A stretch of 64,000 nt of DNA from positions 1,626,532 to 1,690,531 of the forward strand of contig RSEF01000027.1 of NCBI GenBank assembly GCA_003993805.1, written 5' to 3'. The notes under the pieces were generated by a model. That model made no database searches, was not told the DNA's origin, and saw only the letters and a list, made by a program, of their open reading frames with translations. How positions within the stretch are numbered: position 1 is the first letter of the stretch; each line of letters opens with the position of its first letter. Below are positions 25,301 to 37,301 of the stretch, in pieces. Position numbers and translations under genes: made by a program. Source of the stretch: Himantopus leucocephalus (taxonomy: Eukaryota; Chordata; Aves; Charadriiformes; Recurvirostridae).

Positions 25301-27590
25301 ATAGTAGTGAAGTGTGTGTGTATGTCCGGAGGGAAAGCTCACTCTACAAAAGACCGAAAACATGTTTGGAAGCAACCTTTTTCCAAGTACAGTTGAAATT
25401 AAAGGAAATCTTACTTTTCTATTAAAAATATTTTTGTCAAAAATTTCTGACCTCTTTGAATTCTCCCACCAATGATGAAGCATGGAGGAAAGAAAAAGAA
25501 TTTGCTTTCCCTATTTCCTCCAAACAACAAACCAAAAGACTATAGGAAATGACATTAAAACAATGAAACTGGTGTTAGAATTGCAAAGCCAAGGATTTAA
25601 GCAATAGGAAATGAGGGAATCGAGGCTCCTATTTGTTTTTTATTCATCACTTATGCCTGAGCTGTCTTTGCCATGGGCCCCATTTTCTTTTGCATCGCCT
25701 ATTTGGGTTGTTAACAACGCCAGGGCAAAGTATGCATAAAACACATAATCATTACTTCTTTAGAGATACTCTAAGTTGACTGCACAAGAATAAGGAACTG
25801 CATAAAGCCGAGGGAACAATGCACTGGACTCATGTCTTCCAGCTGTTATCTTTTCATTATGCTTTTAACTTGTTTGCCTGCAGTTGTGTGTTTACACTGT
25901 GCTGTCAAAAGCCCCAGCAGTGGAGCTGCGATATTTTCAATGGAGCCGTGGCAGACGTAGCTAAATTACTGGTGTAAAGAACCTTTGGCTTTTTTACAGT
26001 ACTGAATAGATTTGCCATGAACACTTAGCAAAAACAGCATCTGGAAGGCCAGTTGGAAGCAAGGAAAAAGGGGAGGACCTTTACTGCATGTGAATAAAGT
26101 TGTTAGCTGAAAGGCAAAAATCTCTTTAGATTGGCAGCTCCTACCCTCAACAACTGTCCCAACAGCTCAGACACACGCATCAGCTCAGCGCTCCGTTCCA
26201 GAAACCACGATTCTTAGTCCTGTTGTTGCTGATGAGGGTAATGTATGGCTCACAGTAATGGCAAGTGGAGCTCTTGAATATTCCCCAGAAGGTTTAGCAT
26301 TTGTTTTCTAAATAGAGAGAAAAAACAAAAGGGAATGCTGCTAAAATTATCCCTTGTATTATAAACAAATGCAAACGGCTGTGGGAGCTCTGGCTGGCTT
26401 TGGTGGCCGGTCCTAGCTTCAAAAGCGGTTTAATTTACCCTGCTCTCACCTATAGGTGTCACTGCCGGGAATTAAACAAACTATAGGAAATGTCAACGGC
26501 AACTGAATAAACAAGCTGCGTTGAAATAGCGTTGGCTGAATAAATTACTGGTTTAATGGTATCCACTGGAGAATGGTTTTGTCAATACCAGTAATACTCC
26601 AGTATTGTAAATAAGGAGAGTTTGGGACTGTATTATCAGCATTTGTCAGATTATGGATTTTTCCTGTATTGAAAGGGAATATAACAGAGCCAGTATTGAT
26701 GCAGGACAATTAAAGCATGGTGTGCATGGCTAGGAGGCACGTGATGAGGAGCGGGTTGCACGGTGTTGCCTTTATTGTGTGGCAAAGGCAGAGGCTACGT
26801 TGGGAAGATCTAGTGCCTAACCATGGCCCATGTAATCTCTGTCCCTCCTCCAGGAAAATTGCCTCTGGGTTTTTATGGCTGGCTGGAAATGTGTGCTTGA
26901 GAACTTAGGAGAAATGTCCCTAATTTTTGAAGCTTGCCTGTAGGGAAAGAAATTGGCATTCATTTTATTTAGCCATTATTAAGCCTATTTATAGGATGGC
27001 CATTCAAGTACCCCTACCTGGTATACAGTAGACGCTCTGAAAGCTAATTAACTAAGTAACTAGAGCAAATCCACTATTAGGTATGCAGGGAAGGTAACGC
27101 TGACAGAGACCAACAACAGGGGTGAACAATTAAGCAGATGGACAGTTCTGCAAATGACTCGGGAATTTACAGTGGGAAATGTCTTTCGAAGGCAGGGGAG
27201 TTTTGCCGTTTCTTTGAATGGAGCCAGGATTTCACCTTGAGCTGTTGAGGCCAACAGGGACCGTGGGTGTATCTAGTGGGACCTCTTGAAAAACCTGTGT
27301 GCTGCAGGGTAGAACTGCTTACCTGGGATGCAAAACCCCTGGAGAAAAGAGTCCACAGAATGCAGAAGCAGGAAGATTGGGCTAAGGTGGTCTCTGATTG
27401 GGGTCATCCGACCCTTTTTCTTGTGTGTTTTTTCTTGTTCTTGTCTGAAGGTGAGGAAGAGGTTATGCTGTGCCCTCGGTCTAATATAGCTGAAGCTACA
27501 TAAGCTGCGAGAAAGGTTAATTTGAACATAATCATTCTTGTCTGTACTGTGATACAAATGGTTTTTAAAGCTTAAGCGCTTATTTTTAGG
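22340..27590. other. Non-coding stretch, no supported gene
   Basis: I see no exon pair or RNA gene that I can support. A slightly GC-rich patch lies at 23.63-23.78 kb, with a minus-strand open frame but no splice borders I trust. The rest is AT-rich. This is probably the intergenic space downstream of the minus-strand gene whose 3' end lies near 27.6 kb. Confidence 0.5.
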
Positions 27591-27610
27591 ATTGACAATA
27601 CACAGCTCTC

Positions 27611-27616
27611 TTTATT
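27611..27616 (-). terminator. Poly(A) signal AATAAA of the minus-strand gene
   Basis: Read on the minus strand, this is AATAAA, about 265 bases after the TAG stop at 27883-27881. It is the first canonical hexamer I find downstream of the stop, giving a short 3' UTR. Cleavage would be expected roughly 10-30 bases further on, near 27.59 kb. Confidence 0.5.
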
Positions 27617-27880
27617 GGCCCACAAAGAAAAGTAGAAATAGATGGATGGGGATTGTGCAGATGTATGTGAATAATTCTTGGCAAAACCTGTTATATATTC
27701 CTCAAATGCTAAATCTTAAGACATTTCACTCTTTCTCTTATTTCTAGTTACACGTTTTGCTGCACTTAATTTTTTTTTATATGAGATCATTCTCAAATAT
27801 TGCTGTTTGTAAATGGTTTTCCTGGTGCTGGGCTTTTTTTTTTCCCCCTTAAATCTTCTAGAGTGTCATAAATATTATTT

Positions 27881-28290
27881 CTATAGTTGAACATCAAATG
27901 GGTTACTAGAATTAACAGTGTCTGTGTCCTCAGTCATTTGCTGCTGTTGTGCTACATCCTTACGGGTGGGCTGTGCAAAGCATGGTTGAAGAATGTTTTC
28001 CTCTTCGACTTGCTCAGATATGTTTCTGTTCATATACACAGGTTTCATAGCTGAAACTTGCAGCATGTTTTGAAGGCAGCCAAGAAAGAACTTTAATGGC
28101 TCTTCTGGAAGTTGTTCAAAAACCACTCCCATTGACTGCATCGGACATTGTATAAGGCCCCGAAAGAAATTTCCAGGGAGGTATAAGGTAAGGGATAACA
28201 ATTTGAATACTATAGGCTTGTATGAAGAATGCTTTTGGAAGGTGACATTAAAACTTCCAAGTGTATCTTTTTGCCATACAAAAAATTTAT
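27881..28290 (-). CDS. Last coding exon of the minus-strand gene
   Basis: The acceptor AACATTTAG precedes base 28290. The exon opens with two bases completing a codon carried over from the 29.5-kb exon (giving Asn). It then reads 135 codons to TAG at 27883-27881. Recognisable stretches are KFFVWQKDTLGSFNVTF, YLPGNFFRGLIQ, FEQLPEEPLKFFLGCLQNML and, at the C-terminus, a polar glutamine/acidic tail ending NSSNPFDVQL. The first half is hydrophobic and strand-like, so it is probably folded. The tail is probably disordered. The frame is open from a stop just upstream of the acceptor, and the phase (1) matches the preceding exon. I do not recognise the domain. Confidence 0.75.
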
Positions 28291-29492
28291 CTAAATGTTA
28301 AACTCCCTGAGCCAGGCACCCTTCTTCTTTTCTGTGTTAGTTTGGGCCCAGCACGTACCGTACCCTGCTCTGTGGGTTTCCAGAAATTCTGATACCCAGC
28401 CATTAATTTAGATAGTCCCTTTTCCCCAAGGTGTAAGAATTATCTGCCTTATGCTCAAAGGAGTAATTGAAAAAATATTTTAAACTCCAGCAAAAATTGG
28501 CCGTGCTTCCCTCTCGGCCTTCCTTCTCTCTCCCATAAATCCAGCTTGGGTTCCCTGGACCTCCTGCCAGGGTCTTACTGTCCTCCTCCAACAAAGAAAA
28601 ATCATCCTGCTGCCTTGACAAATGACTGTTTCCCATCAGAGTCGTGTGGACTCTGAGGTATTTTTTTACATTTGCTTACTTTTCCTATTCTAATAAATTC
28701 AGCCTTGATCAAATCATCTCACCAAGCTACAAGGAGTCTCTATTTATTACCCATATGTAAGGAACAAATCACAAAACAGAGATAACGCTCCACGAGGGTA
28801 TATTGAAATCACGGTTTATTCTCTATAAGAATATTGTAGTGCTTGCTCAAATCTGAATTCTTAAGCACTATTTCAGGCTTCTTCCTTTCGGGACTACCTT
28901 AACTTTAAGTTCTTGAATGCTTTGATTTTGGGATTATTTTTTTTTCCTCTCAAGTTAATTGTTCTCACCTTTGATTTAACTTTTAATCTTCCACACCCAA
29001 ACTTTTTCAGGACACAAATCCTGAAGCTGTTGATCCAAAATCTGGACTACAAGGTTACTTTTGCCTTCTAGGTCACACTCTTTTGCAGGTTTATTAACAA
29101 TAGGACCTGAGGAACACTTAGAATCAATCATTAACTCAATATTGGAATGTGAGCCGCCTCTCCTGGAAATTATTGTCTGAGGGTAGACAGCCTAAGAGGA
29201 TAGAGACAGACTTCAAGTACTGTCCATAGAAGAGCATTAGTGTTACAGTGGGGTTATACTCTCAGATCTCTGAACGTAAAAACATGTCATGACCAATTCA
29301 GAGTGACCTTTATCAGCCACCAGTCCTGCTGCTCTGGAGTAACAGGAGTCCTCAGTGTTTCCTGAACACGGGTAGTTTATAAATTTGCTGTTTGACCTTG
29401 CCTCGCTCTTGCCTTTCCCCTTGTTCCAGACTCCACCCTCGAGCTGACCGTATTCTTCTAGTGTTCTTTGGTTTGGTACAGTCAATACTCAC

Positions 29493-29613
29493 TGTGCATC
29501 CTGATCATGGGTGCTGGTAGGAACAAATCGGACAGATCACCTCTCCTTGATACCAGTGGCCTGGCGGCTGTTTCTTGTTCAACAGAAGAGTGCGAATGAA
29601 TGATCTCCGTCTC
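29493..29613 (-). CDS. Internal coding exon, 121 nt
   Basis: The acceptor CTGACTTTTACAG lies before 29613 and the strong donor ACA|GTGAGT after 29493. The exon is phase 0 in and phase 1 out. It encodes 40 residues beginning ETEIIHSHSSVEQETAARPL and ending LSDLFLPAPMIRMH, plus one base. Both other frames are closed by stops or lack the splice phase. The phase-1 end joins the last exon perfectly. The first half is polar and probably a linker, and the end is more hydrophobic. Confidence 0.72.
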
Positions 29614-30260
29614 CTGTAAAAGTCAGCATAATTCGGAGTGTGGGCAAAGTGAATCTACAGGAAAAACAGGCTGTTTTTTTACCATCTTTCTCCTGATTCT
29701 GACTGGAATAAACTAGTCAGGGGTGTTTCTTGTCTGTCTGAGCTCCTGATGAAGAAATGACGTTTATTCTCTCTTCGCACATTGATTGCCTAGTCAAGGG
29801 AAGTGTCTTTATTCTACAAGTCTCAAAGAAAAGAGGTTATCTTTTCATTTTGTATACAAGGATGTTCCTTGGTGGAAGAGGAATTGTTCCCTTGGATTAT
29901 TTTCATCTCTGTGTGCTTAAAACTCACTTTTACCATGTCTCGTGCTCTGCCTAACTTTGTTGCCTCTGTGCTATGCCCTGTTGGTTCCTCATGTCCTTTA
30001 CTGTGATTCTCAGTATTCAAGTCCTATTTGAAAAATACCTCTTAAATTTGAGGCCAGAATGCTGTGGGAGGAGCATTTTTGCATCTCTGGGAGAAGTGTC
30101 CTAGTGTCATATGGGCTTTAAAATCAAAGCAAACTCTTAATAATACTGTGTGCATGCGGTCTGTCTTTATAAACCTGTAGAGTGTATGTATGTTAGTCCT
30201 ACCTTACAGATCTCTATACCCTCCTGCTCTTCTACCTACGTTCTCAAGATTTGTTCTTAC

Positions 30261-30749
30261 CTCTGGGGGGAAAAAAAATCTACGTACTGTGTTGGCATTA
30301 GCTGAAAAGGTAAATACCGAGCAGTTCTGAAAATGTTGGTTTCTCCTCTGTATCTGTGTTGTTGCTATCGTTTGGGCTGTACTGCCTCCACTAGCTAATT
30401 CTTTCTTTCTTAAGGCTTTCTCCTTAGAAGATTTAAGTCTGTCCCCTAAATCTGCTTCTAAAATCTTTCTTAAATAGGAAGAATTATTCAACAGTACAAA
30501 TTTATAAAAGAAAGAAATGAATTGAGGCAAGAGGTTGACTGATGTTTCTTGTGGAGGGCTGTTCTTGTTGAGTTTGATATTTGCACCAAAAGAAGAGGTG
30601 GAAAAAATACGATGACCTTCTGCTATGGTGAGTGAGTATAGAAACATTTTTAATTGCAAATTGGAGTGGATACAAACAGCAACTCCACTTGCAGAGCCTC
30701 CTCGAGGGAAGCAGTTTGCAGTATGCCCTTTCGCAGGAGAGGAGAAAAC
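30261..30749 (-). CDS. Large internal coding exon, 489 nt
   Basis: The exon has 163 uninterrupted codons, phase 0 in and out, from the acceptor GCCAGCCAG before 30749 to the strong donor CCAGAG|GTAAGA after 30261. It starts VFSSPAKGHTANCFPRGG, then shows strand-like hydrophobic pieces (SGVAVCIHSNLQLKMFLYSL), a helix-like piece (LPQFISFFYKFVLLNNSSY) and a basic stretch (LRKILEADLGDRLKSSKEKA). The far end is serine/threonine- and asparagine-rich, ending RRFFFPPE. The acceptor's pyrimidine tract is weak. A second AG at 30639-30638 would shorten the exon and change phase, but only the 30749 start matches the exon upstream. No catalytic motif is recognised. Confidence 0.7.
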
Positions 30750-33700
30750 CTGGCTGGCATTAATTCACTCTTTCTGGACAGATCAGCCAATCTCTTTCCT
30801 TTAGCTTATGATGATATCTTTGGACAAAGGCACTTATGCCACCGTGCACTGAAGGCATTGTAAAGGGTATTGCATTACCATATTGTCATGAGTTTAAGGG
30901 AGTTTTATTGCAGCAGAGAGATTATTAGGAAGTTCCTAGAAAAAAACCTGGCTTCAGCTGTATCAGGTCCAACTGATGTGATAGTGGGTGGCCCCACGGC
31001 TGTGGCTGCGGTAAGAGCTATCGANNNNNNNNNNNNNNNNNNNNNNNNNNNNNNNNNNNNNNNNGGGGGGGGGGGGGGGGGGTTGCCACTTTTTTTTCTT
31101 TTTCTTTTGCCATCCTCTTTTTTCCCCCCTTTTTTTCCTTTTCCCCCTTCAAACTACCATCCTGGCTCTGCCAGAGTACTTACTCTCAAATGCCTTCAGA
31201 ACATCCAGTGTAGCAACACTTGTCATAGGTAGTGTGATCATCCTTGATCACAGCACTGTGTTGGAGCTATGTGGTTTTGGGTTTTTTTTCTTTGATGTGC
31301 TTGAAAATGGCATGCAGATTACTGGTGAATCACTCTTTTTTTTTTTTTTTTTTTTTTNTTTTATAACATGAATAAAGTAGTGACTTCAGTTCCTCACAAC
31401 ACACAAGCATTTGTTAATGCTTAAGTTTCCTGAAAACCTTATTTCATTAGACAGGGTCTCCTCACACTCTATACCCATTCTGATTAGAGCAGTGATTTTT
31501 TAATTCTTTATAAAGACTCCAAAAATGTTCCAGTGGTGGTGCTGGTCCCTTGAGAAATGCCATGTAAGTAGACTGCTGTGTGGACCCATCCATAGAAGCT
31601 GGTGCCTGTTATGGGGTTGCCAAATCCACTAGCCCGATAGTCGAGGCTGCTGCAGCTCCCTTTTTGCAGGTGCAGCCAGTAGCACTGGGAGGAGCGGGTC
31701 TGTGTGCTCTGTTTCTCTGGTTAGATCACTGGAGGGGTCCTCTGCCTTTGTGCTCCTTTCTTTGCGTGGAGGTGAGCATTTTATCACATAACCTGATGCT
31801 GCCCACGTAGATATGCAGAGCTTGTCCATGTAAAAGCACTTGCTTAGTTATCTTCTGCAATACCTAGACGTCCGTGGTCACGAGGATGACAATAAATGGT
31901 CGTGGGTTGAAAATCCCGGACTCAGTTGTGTTGCCAGAAAGAGTTACTAACCATTGGCCTTTCTCAGTGGTACAAGTCATGCTATAACCTCTAACAGTTC
32001 TTGCCGCCTCTCTGCTTAGATTTATCTGATTACTTATTTAAAAGGCTTTGTGAAGAAGAGTCAGGAGCTATATGTATCATTGCACATGTACCTAAATATT
32101 TCAATGTAAGAGTGTTGTGGAGGTTAGAGTACTGATAGCAGCACCAAGTGCCCAAAGCCGACCAAATGTTTTTTGTACTTTTCTTGCTGTGCTTTGCTTG
32201 AGTAATCAGGACAATTCTCTGTTAGGCATGAAATGAAAGTAAATGATTAGAATAAAGATGTGCTGAGCTACTTGACAAGACTTGAGTACAGGGTACAGAA
32301 TCTGTGGGTGTTTGGCACAGCCCCAGCACTGCAGATATTTTAGCTCTTGCTTATTTTTGATTCTCTTCAAATATGACTTACCTTAAAAAAATTAACTGCA
32401 AAGTATCTGATGTTACACAACAGATATTCATAATGGAAAAAACGGCATGACAAAGCTATAGGCGCGAGTTGTAGGGCTCAAGTGGTGTTCTGAATTATCT
32501 GGGCTTCAGCTCATTCTGGAGCACTCGGGCAATAATTGGTCGCATAGAGAGTGGTTTGTTCCATCAAATTACCCTCTTCCAGAGGAGAAACCTACAGAAA
32601 GGCTTCAGAGAGGCACGATCCACACAGCCGCACTGTCGTTGGTTCCGTTCACTTACAGTCCTTTGTAGATTTCAACAGCAACTAGGATGGGATGCTGAGG
32701 AAAGCAGTAATACTCCCAGAAGGATTTACACATGGAAATCCGTCCTAGGGACAAAGCAGCAGAGCACCTCTAGTACATCTCTTCCAGTTCCGTACCCAGC
32801 CCCCAAACGCCCTTTGCTCAGGATCCCTATGAGGTGACATGGTGGTGTAGAAACTGCGTTCTGTATTTTTTTGCATCCTGAGGGATAGATTTACTTAAGG
32901 TGAACATTTCACTCGCTCGCTTTGCTTCTGGCTAAAATAGTACTGAAAGGGACCAACAGCTGTGGCAGAGAGCCCTTCCCATCCTGCCCATCCCAGGATG
33001 CATTTTAATGAAGATAATTTGGAGATATTCCTGGGATCCTTTGCCAGGAGCATGCACGCAGCGAGTCCGGTGGTAGCAGAAGCAATCTGTAGCTCTCCGG
33101 GGTTGCCTAGTTAACTTGTGAGTCTATTACCAAACTTTGTTTCTCAGTTGCGGGTCTGGGCTGCAGGCATCGCGTCTGGCCCAAGGGGAAGAAATGATTC
33201 TCTCATGTGTGGGCTGCTGTTACGTATCAGTGCAAAAACAAGAGATGAGAAAGAGGCAAGGGTTGGGGTAATCACTGCTAGCAGGCAGCTGGGATCAACT
33301 GAAGTAAGGAAACCGTTAAAAAGGAATTGCAGCATCAAAGCCTCGTTTTTCACTTTGTAAATTCAGCTCAAGTATGTCTACAGTGTCATTTATCCTGAAG
33401 ATTTGGATTCCTGTGCCGCATCACAGAGTGCTAACATCTCTAGCAGAGGGATCTGTCACTGAACTGCGGGCATCTCTAGGGTGTAAAACAACAACAGCTT
33501 GATGGCACACAACAGCGGTTCAGGAAAGCGTAAGAAAGAAGTTTCGGTAAAATAACAGAGCAGTTGGGAATGACTGTAGGAAGGGTGTACAAACAGAGCA
33601 CAGCATAATAGGCCAAGCAAGCTGCATCTTGATCATGTTCTTGCCTTTAAGATACACGATTCTGGAAAAAAAATTGGCACTAAGTGTTATCAGTACTGCA

Positions 33701-35232
33701 CTGGGGTGAACACACAAGCTTTGCAGATCTGTGTAGCTATCACCTGATGACAGGAAGCTGCCAAGTGAGAAGTGCAGTAATGGTTACAGTAGACACTGAA
33801 GAGGAACAGTGAAAATGATGAGCATTTTCATGAAAGGAAAGACCCACACCCCCTTTCATAATAAGAAAATCTCCTGAGGATAGCCCACACATGTTTCGGG
33901 GGCAGCTGCTTCGCTGATTATTGCAAGCCAAAATGTTATATCGGTACACACCTACTTAACAATACCAGTTGGGTTACTGAAGAGAAGGTTACATTTTGGT
34001 TCACGTACCTTTTGAAAAGTGGAATAAACAACTATCTTTATTCCCTTGGGGGAAAAATAAAGTGCAAATTCTGCCAGCTGGTTTGTAATATGAGGGTGCT
34101 TTACGCGGTGTATTTTCACAGCTGTCTTATCAGTTTCCTAAAATGAATCGGGGTGGAGCAAACAGTTTAGGAATGTCATGAAAAAAGGATTTGGAGCTTT
34201 GGTGTGGTTCATGATAATGATGCCCTCTTGGGATAGTGTATCAGAGTTGGGAGATCCTGCTAGATATAGTAATAATGCTTTTAAAATATTCTCACACAAA
34301 ATTCAGTAACTATTGTGTCTAAACTCTGAATGGAGGCATCTTCTTCACTCTTAGTGGTGGTTTGACTTGGAGCAATTTTCGGACGGGAGACATTTCCCCA
34401 TCTCCTGCTGTGATTCAATTCTGCAAAATGTGGCAGTTTCTGTCACCGTAACTCGTTTCAGTGGGAGCTGAGGGATCTCGGAACTTTGTGGACCTGGATA
34501 CTTACTAGATATTAGTTGAGATCATCAGCTCCGTCTAAACCGACCGCTAAATGTCAGGTCTTTCGCCCACTGACGACGGTGGGAGAACCCTGACTGATTT
34601 CAGTGGGTTCAGTATCATAAACTAAAAACCAGAAATAGAGGGAAGGAACTGTTTCAGTGCTGTTACATCCAGAACAAGTTACTGTGCTGTTTCCCCTTCA
34701 TCAGCGTTGCTGTTCAGCTAACAAAATGACTGCTCAGACCAGTGCTGTCACACAATGCTTTGGATTTTGGTGTAGGCAAGCAATAAAAAAAAAAATCCAC
34801 GCTGATTTATTGTACGAGTTGCACAGGAGACATGCTCTGCTGGAAGAGAATCTGACATGTTCTGTTAGCACTGCTAGGGGTTAATGCAATACATGGGACT
34901 ATTTTAGCAGTTTCACTAAATATCATTTATTCCATCACTGCTAAGAGTTACAGCGTATTTGACAGAAACAAATTGAGTGAACCAAAGCTGTTTCCTTTCA
35001 TAAAAATGACTAAAACTGTACTCTTTAAAATACAGGTTATTAAATCAACATATCAAACTTCTGGCAGTTTTACTTTAAGTAGCCTTACTTATTTTGTTGG
35101 CTTGTAAAATACTTATCACTGCTTTAGAACTGGTATTTTTCTGAAGATTTCCCAAGTCTGGTTGCGAAGGTGAGCAATGTTCTCTTCCTTAGATACCCCA
35201 GGCGGCTGCTGCAAATTGTTTCAGTGACCTAC
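30750..35232 (-). other. Intron of the minus-strand gene (with a 40-N gap)
   Basis: About 4.5 kb separates two phase-0 compatible exons. I see no further exon I can support inside it. It contains the assembly gap at 31025-31064, followed by a run of 18 G and a long pyrimidine-rich tract, and a single N at 31358 inside a T run. A small exon hidden in the gap cannot be excluded. Confidence 0.5.
31025..31082. other. Assembly gap (40 N) plus 18-base poly-G
   Basis: Forty N are followed directly by 18 G and then a pyrimidine-rich tract (to about 31150). A G homopolymer of this kind commonly stops sequencing, so the gap is probably technical. Its true size is unknown. Confidence 0.9.
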
Positions 35233-35357
35233 CAACACATGCACAAAAGAACATACATCATTTACATCAACTTTATAGTGTCCCGAGTTAAATGTTTTAA
35301 TGATAAGATTCATGATCATCTGGGAGAAACTTTTAGAGTTAATAATTTTCCATGTAC
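35233..35357 (-). CDS. Internal coding exon, 125 nt
   Basis: The acceptor ACGCTTTTCAG lies before 35357 and the donor GTTG|GTAGGT after 35233. The exon is phase 1 in and phase 0 out. It encodes 41 residues, with TWKIINSKSFSQMIMNLI at the start and SGHYKVDVNDVCSFVHVL at the end. The hydrophobic spacing suggests a helix followed by a beta strand. Phases fit both neighbours (36.5 kb and 30.7 kb). A plus-strand frame over the same bases is also open but has no splice support. Confidence 0.66.
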
Positions 35358-36540
35358 CTGAAAAGCGTAAGACGTGCCGATCTAGAAAAAAATAGTCATT
35401 TGCGGCAGGCCTTGTGTCTTGCTTCATCCTGCGTGCAAAATGCTGCTGCCCCGATTCCTAAGTTGCGTCTGTTTTCATAGGCCTGCTACGGATTTCACAC
35501 GGAACCTCCAAGCCGTTACCCCAGCGCCCAAATCAGGTCCAACTGTATCAATTTTATTTACGACAAATGCTTACTGTTCTTACAGGTCTCCATGGATGGG
35601 ACATCACAGTCTTTGCACGCAGTCCATTTCAATGCTTAACCATCCTTGCAATTAGAAAATTAGTCCTAATTTCCAATCAGAATCATCCTTGCTGCATTTT
35701 AAGCCCTTGTCCTGGTCACTGCAGTCACGGAGAACAAACAGTTCCTTGCGTTTCCTATTGACCTATGCATACACAAAGGTTGGTGTCGTCATGTGTTCTT
35801 TAGGCTAAACACGCTAACTTGCTTATTCTCTCTGGGGATAAGAGGACAGGTGAGGTAGGCAGAAGGTAACACAAAAAATGCTCATCTTTTTGTAGCATTT
35901 CTGTTTGGACAAGATTTATTAGTAGAAGTAATGTCTTTTCTTAAACTGATTGGAGTAATTAGAACTGAGGCAAGTTTTTGGGGTGCGCAACTCCTTTAAC
36001 AGCAAACTTTGTCTGAACTCTGCAGAAGTAGCAAAGGATTAAAAACCAGAAAAGCTTTTCTAATTTTTTTTCCAACTATACTAGTTGGTCTGCCAATGAG
36101 CCTTGTCCTGCCTGTGTCTTGAGACCATCACAGCAAAGTACCAGTCCGTATATAGTATCCTTCCAGAATACTGGAACATAAATTACAAAGGATAATGTGC
36201 TGGAATTTTAATTAATGGACACAGACAAACTGGAAATGCAGTTTTCAGCTGCTCTCAGTGTATCTTTATCTTTATTCAGGACCATAAACATCACGTGTAA
36301 TCCCAAATTGTTACAGTACCCGCTGAACGCAGCCTATAAATAGCTGTGCCAAGGCTGTAGAAAATGGCGTGCAGCATTTCCTACCCCCAGTGAACGTTTG
36401 TCTGATTGCCGTCCGCAGTCATTAACAGTGATCTTGTGAACTCTTAAAAACGCAGCTAAGTTGGTCTTGGCATAACTGAATGGGGAAATACCAAAAGCTG
36501 CTATTCTAGTTTGGTCTCGCGCATACACAAATTCTGGTAC

Positions 36541-36722
36541 CTTTTGTCAACAAAGAACATACTAATTCTGTAACATTAACAAAGCAGAAGGTACAATTTT
36601 CTTTGTTTACAAGTGACTGCTGTTTGCTCTCCGATAGGTGTACCCCGGCGTGCCAGAGGTGCATTATTTCAGTCAAGATGTTATCTTGATCGCATGCAAT
36701 CATGAAAGCTCCTGTAGTGCCT
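36541..36722 (-). CDS. Internal coding exon, 182 nt
   Basis: The acceptor has a good pyrimidine tract (CTCACCGTCTTCCTCTTGAG before 36722) and the donor is AAAAG|GTACCA after 36541. The exon is phase 2 in and phase 1 out and encodes 60 residues. Stretches include GTTGAFMIACDQDNILTEIM, HLWHAGVHLSE and FCFVNVTELVCSLLTK. The alternation of strand-like and helix-like runs looks like part of a folded alpha/beta domain. A second acceptor 11 bases further in (before 36711) would give phase 1, but 36722 is the one that fits the 37-kb exon. Confidence 0.66.
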
Positions 36723-37063
36723 CTCAAGAGGAAGACGGTGAGATTGGTATTGTTGCCAAATTGTGAGCTGCATAAATACATCCTCTCTTTCAAAATTGCA
36801 ATTATAGTTTGACATACGATGTTCTTTTAATAATAGGTGTTTTCTGTTAAACAGACACAGAATTTTGGACTGAGGCGTGTGCATCTGGTTGGTGGATTAA
36901 GGACTGTCACTCAGCTACCTATTTTGAAAAAGAAAACGTGAGGAAGCATCAGGCAGTCTTTGAAAAGTTTTAGGGTAGGAGGAAACACTGGCTAGATAGG
37001 GGACATGATCATCCTGCTTAGAAGCCCTTTTTGCTCGCTGCTACCCAAACAACGCTCTGACAC

Positions 37064-37301
37064 CTTGTCTGACACCCTTCTTGCACAATGTCGTTTGTTG
37101 CACTGTTGTTCTTGCTGAAAATTTCTTGAGGAGAGTGGACAAGACCTTCTGCAAAGGGTCTCTGATCACACCGAATTAAGTCATTCTGGAGGTCAGTAAT
37201 CTCCCGTTCTGACAGACCTTCGGTGCAAGGCTCATCATCTCTTGGCCAAACACCTTTTAACTTCATCTAAGACTCCGGCTTTTTTTCTGTACTTCCATCT
37301 G
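37064..37301 (-). CDS. Internal coding exon, 238 nt, with an in-frame TAG
   Basis: An excellent acceptor, CCATTTCCCTCTGCAG, precedes 37301. The donor ACAAG|GTGTCA follows 37064. The exon is phase 1 in and phase 2 out. In the frame set by both neighbours it reads ten sense codons (DGSTEKKPES), then TAG at 37269-37267, then directly ATG and 66 more codons, including VWPRDDEPCTEGLSEREI and LIRCDQRPFAEGLVHSP. The acidic, polar composition suggests a disordered linker. The stop may be a nonsense mutation, an assembly error, a reinitiation site, or a sign that the true acceptor lies inside (the AG just before the ATG, which has a poor pyrimidine tract). A run of seven A stands 12 bases before the TAG, but no single indel there gives a fully open frame. 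Confidence 0.5.

Noticed and set aside
35170..35361. Plus-strand open frame over the 35.2-kb exon
   Set aside because: It is the opposite-strand shadow of a minus-strand exon that has splice sites and matching phases on both sides.
36681..36884. Alternative minus-strand frame overlapping the 36.5-kb exon
   Set aside because: It has no donor in a usable phase and ends in a stop inside the exon. The other frame fits both neighbouring exons.
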